NCBI RefSeq assembly: GCF_008580665.1
Contig: NZ_BKDJ01000007.1
Span: 1 to 64,000 of the forward strand
Direction: 5' to 3'
Source: Zafaria cholistanensis
Lineage (GTDB): Bacteria; Actinomycetota; Actinomycetes; Actinomycetales; Micrococcaceae
DNA length: 64,000 nt
Within the stretch, counting starts at the first letter, position 1. Each line of letters begins with the position of its first letter. Below the pieces are notes generated by a model. The model saw nothing but the letters and a program-made list of their open reading frames with translations, made no database searches and was not told where the DNA came from. A program made the position numbers and the translations under genes. This document shows, piece after piece, positions 14,318-24,408 of this stretch.

Positions 14318-16782
14318 ATGCAGGACAGCAGTTCAGACCGGCGGATCCCGATGGTGGCGGGCGTCGAAAGCACGTACCTGCCCGCCTATGACGTCGACAT
14401 TTCCGACGCCACCGGACATACCATCGCGTGGCGGAACGACCTGGAATCGATTGCGGCCGCCGGGGTCCAAACGGTGCGGTACCCCATCCGATGGCACCGC
14501 GTCGAGCGGCGGCCGGGACACTATGACTGGGGCGAAACCGACAGGGTGCTCGAATTCCTCCACGCCCGCGGGACCGACGTGATCGTGGACCTGCTGCACC
14601 ACACGAGCTACCCCCGCTGGCTGGATGACGGGTTCAGGGATGCCCGTTTCAGGGGGAGCTACCTGCGCTTCGCCGAGGCCGTCGCCCGGCGCTACCCGTG
14701 GCTGCGCTCCTACACCCTGTTCAACGAGCCTTTCGCCACCCTGTTCCTCACGGGCCACGAGGCCCTCTGGCCACCCTACGACCGCGGCATCGAGGGGTTT
14801 GCCCGCCTGGCGGCCAACGTCCTGCCGGCCATCTCCGAGGCCTCGGCCTGCTGGTCCGAGCTGCTCCCGCGGGCCCGGCACGTGTGGGTGGACACCTGCG
14901 AACACCATGCCGGCACTCCCGGAGGGCCGGCGGAGTACGCGGCCCTGGCCAACGACCGCAGGCACGTCCTGCTGGACCTGGTCCTGGGCCACCAACTGGA
15001 GGCCACCCGGCCCTTCCTCTCGCGCTTCCTCGCGGCCGGGGCCGAGCACCTGGTCGGCAGGGTTCCCGTCCGCGTGGACGTCGTCGGCCTGGACTACTAC
15101 TGCCACTCAGAGTGGTGGTACGACGAATCCGGCAGCATGGCCCCTTCCCCCCGCCCCGTCGGGTTCGCCGCCCTGGCGGAGCAGTACTTCCGGCGCTACG
15201 GGCTTCCGGTGATGCTGACGGAGACGAACATCCGCGGGCTTCCCACGGACAAGGCGTCCTGGCTCCGCCACACCCTGGAGCAGTACGAGCTGGCGGTTGC
15301 GCGCGGTGTGGACCTGCGTGGCTACTGCTGGTTCCCCCATGTGGACTCCTGCGACTGGGACTCCCTCCTGGCCAGGGCGGGCGGACGCGTGGACCCCGTG
15401 GGCGTCTACAGCCTCGGTGCGGAGGGACAGCGGCTCAGGACCTCCTTCACGGATGCATGGGAAGCGGTGGCCGCCGGGAAGTCCGTAGCCGAGCTTCCCG
15501 CCTACCGGTTCCAGGCCCCCTGCGACCGCCAGCTGCGGGGATTCGTCCCCCTGATGGCGCACTGGCCCTGGACCGACCTCCCCGCCACCGAAATCGTCCC
15601 TCCCCTGAATGTGAAGGAACCCCCGATGAACGAATCCGTCCCCGATCTGGCTGTCCTCTCACACCTGCGCTGGACGTGGGTGTGGCAGCGGCCCCAACAA
15701 CTCGTCTCGCGGTTCGCCGCCCGCCGCGCCGCGGCCGGGGCCAGAACCTGGTTCATCGAGGAACCAGTCCCGGGAGAAGTCGCGGAGCCCCGAATTTCAT
15801 GGGAGGACCGGGATGGCATCACCCGCGTCTGGCTGGTGGTTCCCGACGGCGGCCGGGGCGGCCACATCGGGTTCGACGATCCCCGGGCAGAGTCCTACCC
15901 CCAGTTGCTGCAGGACTTCCTGCAGGCCCGAACGTCCTCCCCGGACGTCCTGGTCTATACGCCCATGGCCCTGGATGCCGCCCACGCCCTGAAGCCCGGC
16001 AGGATCTGCTACGACGTGATGGATGACCTCGCCTCGTTCCTGGGGGCACCCGAAGCCATGAAGCTGCGCCAGCACCAACTGCTCGCCGAAGCCGACGTCG
16101 TTTTCACGGGCGGACGGTCCCTGCATGAGGGGATCCGGCGGCACCGCCGGACCGGTTGCCACCTTTTCCCCAGCGGTGTGGATTCCGCCCACTTCGAAAC
16201 GGCGCGGCGGCTCAGGGCCACCCGGGGCGGTGCCGTCCCGCCGACGGCCGGCTACGTCGGCGTCATCGACGAACGCGTGGACCTGGACCTGATTGCGGGA
16301 GTCGCCGCGCACCTCCCCGACTGGCACTTCCGGATCGTGGGCCCGGTCACCAAGATCGATCCGGCATCGCTGCCCCAGGCGGCAAACATCGAATACCCGG
16401 GCATGGCTGACTACGCGCGGCTGCCGGAGATCATGGCGGGCTTCGACGTGGCCCTCATGCCTTTCGCCCTCAACGAAGCCACCCGGCGCATCAGCCCCAC
16501 CAAGACTTTGGAGTACCTGGCGGCCGGCCTTCCGGTCGTCTCCACCCGGGTGCCCGACGTCGTCACCGACTACACGGGCATCGTCCGCTTCGCGGACACC
16601 GCCCAGCAGTTCGCCCAAGCGGTCCTCGATGCGGCCGGCGAATCCCGGGGGCAGCGCGACAGCGCATCGGCGCCCTTGCGGGAACGGCACGAGTGGGACT
16701 CCATCGCCGAAGCGATGCACGAGCGCATCTGCGCCCAACAAACAACGGATGCCGAGGAAGAATCCGCTAAGGAGGCTGGAGC

Positions 16783-16786
<4 letters not shown>
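14318..16786 (+). CDS. Fusion: GH1-like glycosidase + glycosyltransferase
   Basis: One uninterrupted 822-residue frame. Residues about 10-425 are a clan-A glycosidase resembling family 1, with acid/base Glu137 (T-L-F-N-E-P) and nucleophile Glu302 (M-L-T-E-T-N). Residues about 440-800 are a GT-B glycosyltransferase (L-R-W-T-W-V-W-Q-R-P-Q-Q-L, P-S-G-V-D, S-P-T-K-T-L-E-Y-L-A-A-G-L-P-V-V). No stop lies between. An internal in-frame ATG at 15626 (residue 437), preceded by GAAGGAA, could yield the transferase alone. In related genomes I would expect these as separate neighbours beside UDP-galactopyranose mutase, which follows here. It may act on a galactofuranose-containing surface glycan, which is inference. 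Confidence 0.8.
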
Positions 16787-18296
<1,510 letters not shown>

Positions 18297-18401
18297 GCCC
18301 CGCGCCCAGCCCAAGGCACGTCTCGACTCCCGTGCCGGTGCCGGTGTGCCGGTGCCCGTGCCGCGCTGTCCGGGGTGCGCTAAGCGGGGCGGCGCGCCCC
18401 T

Positions 18402-18848
18402 TTAGCGGGTGGCCCTGGCGGCGGCGGTGAGCCGGCTCATGAGCTGGTGCAGCAGGGAGAGCTCTTCCCGGGACATCCCCAGGCGGCGCACCATTTCGAC
18501 GGGCACCTGCTCCGCGTCCCGGCGCAGGAGGCGCCCCCGTTCGGTCGGGGCGATGGCCAGGGTGCGCTCGTCCTCGGGCTTGCGCTTGCGTTCCACGTAG
18601 CCGGAGGCCTCAAGGCGCTTGATCAACGGGGACAGCGTCCCGGGATCCAGCTGCAGCAGGGAACTGAGGTCTTTGACGGAGAGGGGAGAGTTCTCCCACA
18701 GCGCCAGCATGACCAGGTACTGCGGATGGGTCAGCCCGAGCGGTTCCAGCACCGGTCGGTAGGCGGCTACCACGCTGCGGGAGGCCACGGACAGCGCGAA
18801 GCACACCTGATGCTCCAGTGCCAAGGTGTCGATGCTTTGGTCTTCCAC
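18402..18848 (-). CDS. MarR/OhrR-family redox regulator
   Basis: This 148-residue winged-helix regulator begins near H-Q-V-C-F-A-L-S-V-A-S-R. That motif matches OhrR, where the N-terminal Cys (here Cys16) senses organic hydroperoxides. G-L-T-H-P-Q-Y-L-V-M-L-A-L-W and the wing K-R-K-P-E-D-E-R-T-L are also OhrR-like. GTG 18848 follows AGGGAA. No ohr peroxidase gene is adjacent. The divergent 79-residue gene at 19038 and the direct repeats at 18946 are the local candidates for regulation. Confidence 0.8.
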   Translation of the reverse strand: MEDQSIDTLALEHQVCFALSVASRSVVAAYRPVLEPLGLTHPQYLVMLALWENSPLSVKDLSSLLQLDPGTLSPLIKRLEASGYVERKRKPEDERTLAIAPTERGRLLRRDAEQVPVEMVRRLGMSREELSLLHQLMSRLTAAARATR

Positions 18849-18945
18849 CGTTCCCTGCTTTCCTCGTTGCTGCCGCTACCGATCTTCTCACCTTCGCCGG
18901 GAACGGGGACGGAGACGGGGGCGGGGAGGGGGACAGCCGGGCAGC

Positions 18946-18976
18946 AATTTTATTTGTACACCAATTATTTGCGTAC
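18946..18976. promoter_or_regulatory. AT-rich direct repeats, candidate OhrR operator/promoter
   Basis: AATTTTATTTGTAC and AATTATTTGCGTAC are 17 bp apart centre to centre, in an AT-rich pocket between the marR-type gene and the divergent 19038 gene. OhrR proteins bind AT-rich sites. The link is inferred. Confidence 0.4.
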
Positions 18977-19037
18977 CATGAGAATACCGGGCCTGCCCCG
19001 GACCCACCCTCAGCGGCCCACTCACGGAACGAGAACC

Positions 19038-19277
19038 ATGAATCCCGACACTCCCTTGCCGATCCTTGCCGACACCACCGGGCTCAGCCGCGGATACCGT
19101 TTCCGCTGGAGCCTGCAGTACTTGGGCTTTTCCATCTTCGGACCGGCCGACCAGCGCGTGGAGAACAGCCCCAAGGAACGCCTGAAGTGGGAACGGGCCC
19201 GCAGGGTACTGCGGGCTTATGAGCAGGCGGGGAAGCAGGCACCGGCGGAAGTGGTCGAAACGGCCAACCGCTGGTAG
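19038..19277 (+). CDS. Small conserved-looking hypothetical protein
   Basis: This 79-residue protein contains L-S-R-G-Y-R-F-R-W-S-L-Q-Y, F-G-P-A-D-Q-R and a basic helix (K-E-R-L-K-W-E-R-A-R-R). ATG 19038 has GGAACGAG upstream. The composition is normal and the codon third positions are GC-rich, so it is likely real. It is divergent from the OhrR-like regulator and may be its target. No family is recognised. Confidence 0.6.
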   Translation: MNPDTPLPILADTTGLSRGYRFRWSLQYLGFSIFGPADQRVENSPKERLKWERARRVLRAYEQAGKQAPAEVVETANRW

Positions 19278-19423
19278 ACCCTTGGGGCTTTGCCCCTCCG
19301 GCCGGGGGCGGAGCCCGGGAACGGTGGGGGAGGGCCGGCAAATCCTGTGCCAGCCGCAGGCGGCAAGCCCGCTCCGGGGCGAGCGGGATTACGGGGCTCA
19401 TGAGATTCCGGAGCCAAAGAGAG

Positions 19424-19454
19424 AAGCCCCAGCCTGGGGGGGAGGCTGGGGCTT
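19424..19454. terminator. Hairpin terminator with G/C-run loop
   Basis: A 12-bp stem (AAGCCCCAGCCT / AGGCTGGGGCTT) encloses seven G residues, CCCCCCC on the minus strand. It has the same design as the hairpin at 1541. Confidence 0.7.
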
Positions 19455-19531
19455 TGTCTCATCACTCGCACCGTGTTGAGGTGTCTACGACGATAGCCAG
19501 CCACCCTGCGAACTGCCTGTATGTGCGATGG
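19424..19531 (-). ncRNA. Candidate small RNA / conserved intergenic element, copy 2
   Basis: Homologous to 1541-1650: the terminator hairpin, then CATCACTCGCACC, a small hairpin (GCACC...GGTGT, 19468-19484) and GATAGCCAGCCACCCTGC. Both stems differ in sequence from copy 1 but still pair. Read on the minus strand, it would be a transcript of about 100 nt ending in a hairpin with a C7 loop able to pair with GGAGG-type ribosome sites. This occupies most of the 438-bp gene-free gap 19278-19715. The rest shows no gene. Confidence 0.4.
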
Positions 19532-19715
19532 GAAAACGCACAGGGGCTGGACCACGCCTCTGCGGAACACCACCCCGACCGGGCCTCCTTCAAACCCCAC
19601 TGCCTCAACTTCCCGGGACGCTAACCCCGTGTCGGGAGGCACTGTTTGGGGTCCGGTGGAAGATAGTGGTGGTTCCGGTGGCTGTAAACCGGGCTCGAAT
19701 AAGGAGATATGGCAG

Positions 19716-19931
19716 ATGAGCGATCAGCGGACGGTGAAAATCGGGGACCTGGAGGCGGTGCCTTCAGAGGCGGACCGGTTCGTCGTGCGGGAAACGGCCC
19801 AAGACCTGGTCCTTGGCGACGTACGGATCGCCGACGACGGACGCTTCGAGGCGCGCCGGGCGGACGGATACTTCGCCGGGGCCTTCAAAACGCTTGCCGA
19901 AGCAATGCGGACCCTGGCCGGCGACCGGTAG
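19716..19931 (+). CDS. Small hypothetical protein (71 aa)
   Basis: AAGGAGAT lies 9 bases before ATG 19716. The protein is acidic and soluble: V-K-I-G-D-L-E-A-V-P, V-R-E-T-A-Q-D-L-V-L-G-D-V-R-I-A-D-D-G-R-F-E and G-A-F-K-T-L-A-E-A-M-R. An out-of-frame ATG at 19709 is too close to the ribosome site. No family is recognised. A hairpin terminator follows. Confidence 0.65.
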   Translation: MSDQRTVKIGDLEAVPSEADRFVVRETAQDLVLGDVRIADDGRFEARRADGYFAGAFKTLAEAMRTLAGDR

Positions 19932-19956
19932 GGAAAGCGGCCGCACCGGCATCGTC

Positions 19957-20005
19957 AGCACCGGCTTCGGTGGCACCGGCTCCGGCCACCGCCGAAGCCG
20001 GTGCT
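19957..20005. terminator. Terminator after the 71-residue gene
   Basis: A 14-bp stem AGCACCGGCTTCGG / CCGAAGCCGGTGCT has a partly structured 21-base loop. The rest of the 333-bp gap to 20264 holds GC-rich inverted repeats of CGCCGGAC and no gene. Confidence 0.6.
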
Positions 20006-20264
20006 CTGTCTGTCGTACTGCGGGAGCGCTGCCCAGCGCATTGTCTGGTGCGCCGGACAGGGCGCCGGACAGTGCGCCGTCCGGCGCGCCCCAATGCCCT
20101 CCGTCGGGGAGTCAAGGAGATGTTTCAGACCCTTGACACACCCTCTTCGGACGACAAGGGTGGCGGGTACGGGACCGTGACTCCGGCGGGCCGATCCGCC
20201 CGGCTGCCCCCGCAGCCCGGCCGGGCCGATGCCGGACGGCGCCCCCTGGACAGAGGAGGACCCC

Positions 20265-21344
20265 TTGCACGCACCCGCCGCCCGCGGCGCCGCATCCACC
20301 GAACTGCTCGCTGCGCTGAGCCGCAATGACTTCGCCGACCACCTGCCCGCGCTCGAGTCGGCGACTGGCGCCGCGCTGCGCACCACAGAGGACATCCTGT
20401 ACGACGATGACCTGCAGTTGGCGCTGCTCTGCCTCTACGAGCTGCACTACTCCGGGATCGAGGGCGTGGACGACCGGTGGGAGTGGCACCCCGCGCTGGT
20501 GGCCGTACGCTCCCGGATCGAGGCGGCCTTCGAGGACCGGCTGCGTCGCGGCATCAGGTCCGCAGGCCTTGGTTTCAGCGGGACAGAGTCCAGCGGGGAG
20601 GCCTCCGGGAGCCGCACCCCGTCCAGCCCGCAGGGCGTGGCCGAGGCCCTCTTCCGGATGGCCGAGGGCGGAGGCGGCCCCTCCGTCTCGGACTTCGTGG
20701 CCCGGACGGCCACCTTGGACCAGGCCCGCGAGTTCCTGGTCCACAAGTCCGTCTACCAGCTCAAGGAGGCCGATCCGCACACGTGGGCGATTCCCCGGCT
20801 GTCCGGCCGTGCCAAGTCAGCCATGGTGGAAATCCAGGCGGACGAGTACGGCGGGGGCCGGGCCGGAAGAATGCATTCCGAGCTTTTCGCCCGGACTATG
20901 GAGGGCGTCGGCCTGGACCCGGCCTTCGGGCACTACGTGGACATGGTTCCGGCGATCACCCTCGCCTCGGTCAACGCCATGAGCCTGTTTGGGCTGCAGC
21001 GCCGGCTCCGCGGGGCCATCGTGGGCCACCTGGCCATCTATGAGATGACCTCCTCCATCCCCAACGCAAAGTACGCCCGCGGGTTCCGCCGGCTGGGCTT
21101 CGATTCCCCGGTTACGGACTACTTCGACGAGCATGTGGAGGCGGATGCCGTCCATGAGCAGATCGCCGGCCGCGACCTCGCCGGGGGCCTGGTGGAGTCT
21201 GATCCGCGGCTGGCCTCCGACGTCTTCTTCGGCGCCGCGGCGGTGTGCCTGCTCGACGGACTGGTGGGGGACTGGCAACTCAATGCCTGGCGGGAGGGGC
21301 GCTCCTCCCTGCTCGCGGCGCTGCCGGCTGCGGAGGCCGCATGA
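20265..21344 (+). CDS. Iron-containing redox enzyme (haem-oxygenase-like diiron oxidase fold)
   Basis: The protein is about 359 residues, all helical. L-C-L-Y-E-L-H-Y-S-G, E-I-Q-A-D-E-Y-G-G-G and G-H-L-A-I-Y-E-M-T, followed by the Y-F-D-E-H-V-E-A-D-A-V-H pattern, match the haem-oxygenase-like diiron oxidase (HDO) family, whose Glu/His/Asp residues bind two irons. TTG 20265 with GAGGAGGA upstream is favoured. ATG 20229 in the same frame would add 12 residues. The gene overlaps the next by ATGA. The substrate is unknown. Some family members are oxidases or oxygenases of fatty or amino acids. Confidence 0.78.
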   Translation: MHAPAARGAASTELLAALSRNDFADHLPALESATGAALRTTEDILYDDDLQLALLCLYELHYSGIEGVDDRWEWHPALVAVRSRIEAAFEDRLRRGIRSAGLGFSGTESSGEASGSRTPSSPQGVAEALFRMAEGGGGPSVSDFVARTATLDQAREFLVHKSVYQLKEADPHTWAIPRLSGRAKSAMVEIQADEYGGGRAGRMHSELFARTMEGVGLDPAFGHYVDMVPAITLASVNAMSLFGLQRRLRGAIVGHLAIYEMTSSIPNAKYARGFRRLGFDSPVTDYFDEHVEADAVHEQIAGRDLAGGLVESDPRLASDVFFGAAAVCLLDGLVGDWQLNAWREGRSSLLAALPAAEAA

Positions 21345-22384
21345 CCGGGGCCGCGGACGGCTCCGCCACCGGGAGCGGGCCCGGCGCCGGCGTCGAATAC
21401 GTGCTGCCGCTGCGCTGGATGGACAACCGGCGGGACGAGGACCTCACGCGCTACCTGCGCCGTTTGGTCCGTTCGGTCGATGTGACCGTCGTGGACGGCT
21501 CGCCCGCCCCGGTGTTTGAGCGCCACGCGGCGCTGTGGGGCTCCTGGCTGCGCCATGTGCGGCCGGAGGCCCCTCCGCGGACGGGATGCAACGGCAAAGC
21601 GGTGGGCGTGATGACCGGATTGCGAATGGCCCGGCACGAGTTGGTGGTCATCGCCGACGACGACGTCCGCTACAGCCGGCGCTCCCTGCGCGAGGTCGTG
21701 GACCGGCTCCGGGACGCGGACCTGGTGCGGCCGCAGAACTACTACAGCCCGCTCCCGTGGCATGCCCGCTGGGACACGGCCCGCATCCTCATCAACCGGG
21801 CGTTCGCCTCCGACTATCCGGGAACGCTGGCACTGCGGCGTTCCAGCCTGCCGGACGGCTACCGCGAGGACGTCCTGTTCGAGAACCTGGAACTCATCCG
21901 GACCGTGCGGGCCCGCGGCGGCCGCGAGGCGCGGGCCGACGACGTGTTCGTTGCCCGCATCCCGCCGACCGCCCGGCATTTCTGGTCCCAGCGGGTGCGC
22001 CAGGCCTACGACTCGCAGGCCCAACCTCTGCGGCTCGCCGCCGAGCTCGCGCTGCTCCCGGCGCTGCTTTTGCAGTCCCGGCGTCCGGCCGGCTACCTGC
22101 TCTGGGGCGCCGCCTGCGTCGGGATTGCCGCGGCCGGCCGGAAGCGGCACGGCGGAGTGGAGGCGTTTGGTCCCTCGGCTCCGGCGTGGGCTCCCCTGTG
22201 GGTGGCTGAGCGTGCACTTGCCGCATGGTCCGCCCTGGCCCTGCGTGCTGCGGGAGGCGTCCCCTACGCCGGCTCCCGGATCCGGGACGCCGCCACGCCC
22301 CAACGCTCCCTCCGCCCGGCCGGGCCCAAGGAACCGGCGGCGCCGGAAAAACCTGCGGCACCAGAGAAAGGACCGCGACCATGA
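21341..22384 (+). CDS. Glycosyltransferase family 2
   Basis: The protein is about 347 residues. A GT-A nucleotide-binding fold is indicated by V-V-I-A-D-D-D-V-R-Y (the DxD-type metal/nucleotide motif) and by a C-terminal Y-R-E-D-V-L-F-E-N-L-E-L acceptor/base region. Residues about 230-300 form hydrophobic segments that may associate with membrane. The C-terminal tail is Pro/Ala/Lys-rich. ATG overlaps the upstream TGA, and its own stop overlaps the CDGSH start, so the three genes are tightly coupled. Acceptor unknown. Confidence 0.8.
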   Translation: MTGAADGSATGSGPGAGVEYVLPLRWMDNRRDEDLTRYLRRLVRSVDVTVVDGSPAPVFERHAALWGSWLRHVRPEAPPRTGCNGKAVGVMTGLRMARHELVVIADDDVRYSRRSLREVVDRLRDADLVRPQNYYSPLPWHARWDTARILINRAFASDYPGTLALRRSSLPDGYREDVLFENLELIRTVRARGGREARADDVFVARIPPTARHFWSQRVRQAYDSQAQPLRLAAELALLPALLLQSRRPAGYLLWGAACVGIAAAGRKRHGGVEAFGPSAPAWAPLWVAERALAAWSALALRAAGGVPYAGSRIRDAATPQRSLRPAGPKEPAAPEKPAAPEKGPRP

Positions 22385-22596
22385 GCGCTTCCGGGAACAC
22401 CGAAATCACCGTCTGCCCCCGGGGCCCGCTGTTGGTCCGCGGGGAGATCGAGCTGCGCGACGCCAACGGCCGGCCCATCGAACCCGAGCGCGGCACGGTG
22501 GCCCTCTGCCGCTGCGGCGCCTCGGCCAGGAAGCCGTTTTGCGACGGCAGCCACAAGCTCACCGGCTTCGAACGCCCCCGCGGTGACGCTGCCTAG
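22381..22596 (+). CDS. CDGSH iron-sulfur domain protein
   Basis: This 71-residue protein carries the full [2Fe-2S] motif C-R-C-G...F-C-D-G-S-H-K (three Cys and one His ligands). It is coupled to the glycosyltransferase gene by ATGA. A small redox or iron-sulfur carrier next to an HDO enzyme suggests electron delivery or metal supply to the diiron site. The pairing is seen here. The function is inferred. Confidence 0.9.
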   Translation: MSASGNTEITVCPRGPLLVRGEIELRDANGRPIEPERGTVALCRCGASARKPFCDGSHKLTGFERPRGDAA

Positions 22597-22638
22597 CCCT
22601 TGCCGCCGGGCGCTGCCGGGAGCCTGAATGCGGAACCT

Positions 22639-23637
22639 CTAGCGGTTGCGTTCGGACCGGCGCCCGGTGGTACTGTCCCCAACCTCCCGGGGAAGGGCGG
22701 CCACGGGCACCAAAACGATGTCCTGGATCTTCCAGTCGAGGCCGACGCACGCGTCCCGGGCCGCTTCGAGGCTTTCCAGCGAGGGAACGCGCTCGTCGCG
22801 CGGGACGATGAAGGACTCGACATGAAGGACGTGTCCCTGGTCCCGGACACGGGAGCCCGCCTCCAGGACCCACGGCAGGGACCGCAGATGCCCGTCGATC
22901 CTGTCCACCAGGGGATGGGGCCCGCTGCTGTCGAAGGTGGTGGCCCGGGTGTCCATGAGGTCGGTGATCGCGGCGCCCATGTTTTTCACCCCGTCGCGCA
23001 GGATGCTGGACGCGATGAGCAGGGCGGCCGCGGCGTCGGTCCACCACAGCCCGACGCCGATGCCGGCGACGCCGACGATCGTGCCGACCGCTGTCATCCA
23101 GTCCGCCTTGTTCATGTCGGCATCCGCGTACAGGACTTTGTCGTGCAGCTCCTCCGCCAGCGACATCTTTACCCGGCCGAGGTAGATCGGCAGGGGGATG
23201 CTGAGCGCCATCACGGCCATCATCAACCACCCCAGCCAGACGGTGTTCCCGAACAGCTGGACGGAACCGATGGAAGGATGTTCGGCCGCGAACAGCCCCG
23301 AGGCCGAATCGACGACCAGGAAGGCGCCCATGGCGAAGAGTGCCACTCCGGCGACCAGATGGGCCACGCCGACCGAGCGGTGGTAGCCGTAGGGGTACCT
23401 CCGGGTGGGGGGCCTGTTGACGATGCGCACCGCGAAGAGGAATGCGATGGGAGGGGCCAGGGAGAGGAGGTCCTCGATCCACGCGGCCTTCATGGCCTGG
23501 GAATTGCCCATCACCAGGAACACCGTGACGATGAAAACGGCGAGGAAGCCCAGGGTGAGCCATTCGCAGCGCACCGCCTTCTCCAGGCTCCGCGCCTGCC
23601 GCTCGGGCAGTTCGGTCCTGCCGAACCGGATGCTCAC
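22639..23637 (-). CDS. Divergent cation diffusion facilitator (CDF) transporter
   Basis: This 332-residue protein has six predicted helices and a cytosolic C-terminal domain (H-P-L-V-D-R-I-D-G-H-L and G-H-V-L-H-V-E-S-F-I). The usual TM2 H/D-x3-D metal site reads W-I-E-D-L-L-S, and TM5 reads D-M-N-K-A-D-W, so the site differs from classical Zn exporters. GTG 23637 overlaps the upstream lipoprotein stop (GTGA). Export of a divalent cation is likely, but the metal cannot be read. Confidence 0.8.
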   Translation of the reverse strand: MSIRFGRTELPERQARSLEKAVRCEWLTLGFLAVFIVTVFLVMGNSQAMKAAWIEDLLSLAPPIAFLFAVRIVNRPPTRRYPYGYHRSVGVAHLVAGVALFAMGAFLVVDSASGLFAAEHPSIGSVQLFGNTVWLGWLMMAVMALSIPLPIYLGRVKMSLAEELHDKVLYADADMNKADWMTAVGTIVGVAGIGVGLWWTDAAAALLIASSILRDGVKNMGAAITDLMDTRATTFDSSGPHPLVDRIDGHLRSLPWVLEAGSRVRDQGHVLHVESFIVPRDERVPSLESLEAARDACVGLDWKIQDIVLVPVAALPREVGDSTTGRRSERNR

Positions 23638-24119
23638 GGCTGGACGACCTCCTGCCGGGCGAGGAACTTTTCCAGCTCCAGGAGGAAGGCGTTTTCGCCC
23701 GGCGGGGTGGCCATGACGTGTTTGTGGGTTTCGCCGTGCTCGTCCGTCGCCTCCGCGTAGGGGGCCGTAACGGCGACTTTCTCCGCCCACGGGGTGTCCT
23801 TGGTCAGGCCGCCAAGGACGATGTCCAGATTGCCGCGCTTGAGCTCGTCCACGAGCTTCTGTTCCCCGCCCTCGGACCACTGGATTCGCGCAGGGAGCGT
23901 GGCGGCGAACTTGCGCACGAGGTCCGGTTCGATGCCGGCCGGCTCGGCCCCGTCGCGGGTTTCGGCCCACGGTGCGTTGGTGGAGACCCCGACCCGCAGA
24001 TGGCCGTCGCGGACCCGTTCCAGGGTCCCCTCCGGATCGGCGGGGATGCTGATGCCGCACCCGGTGAGAAGGCCCGCCGCGAGCATGGGGAAAACAACAC
24101 ATACCGCTACCTTCCTCAT
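23634..24119 (-). CDS. Half-size solute-binding-like lipoprotein
   Basis: This 161-residue protein starts at ATG 24119, or at ATG 24131 with four more residues. It has a signal peptide with lipobox L-L-T-G-C. It resembles family-3 periplasmic binding proteins (L-R-V-G-V-S-T-N-A-P-W, G-I-E-P-D-L-V-R-K-F-A, L-D-I-V-L-G-G-L-T-K-D-T-P-W). It is far shorter than the usual 240-280 residues, and only the first lobe plus a short tail is present. No ABC permease or ATPase is nearby. Translational coupling to the CDF transporter suggests the two act together, perhaps as a substrate sensor on the cell surface. Confidence 0.78.
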   Translation of the reverse strand: MRKVAVCVVFPMLAAGLLTGCGISIPADPEGTLERVRDGHLRVGVSTNAPWAETRDGAEPAGIEPDLVRKFAATLPARIQWSEGGEQKLVDELKRGNLDIVLGGLTKDTPWAEKVAVTAPYAEATDEHGETHKHVMATPPGENAFLLELEKFLARQEVVQP

Positions 24120-24246
24120 GAAACCGACCATAGCCCAGACTCGCGAAGCGTGGGGCCGGGGGTGCCCTCAGGGGCGGGCTGCGCGCGGGACATGGGAGGC
24201 TTTTCCGCGGTAACTCCGGTGCTTGAGGCGCGAAGGCTCGGGAAAA

Positions 24247-24267
24247 GATTTAAGTGCGGATTAAATC
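24247..24267. promoter_or_regulatory. Inverted repeat in an AT-rich pocket
   Basis: GATTTAA-N7-TTAAATC is a perfect 7-bp inverted repeat in an otherwise GC-rich 290-bp gap, about 140 bp before the 24409 gene. It is a likely operator for a helix-turn-helix dimer. Confidence 0.4.
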
Positions 24268-24408
24268 CTGAGTGGAACCTGAAAGTTGCCTCAAGCCGGG
24301 TCCAAACCCTTTACGTAATCCCCCGCCCCGGGCAGAGTGGGTCACCCGGGGTCCGGTCCGGCCTGTCGCCGGTCCGGCTGCCAAAACAGCGAAAGGTAGG
24401 GCGTCTTA

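Noticed and set aside
23638-24102. Longer CDF transporter reading through the lipoprotein region
   Set aside because: It is a different frame of the lipoprotein gene. The GTG at 23637 in a GTGA overlap is the likely start.
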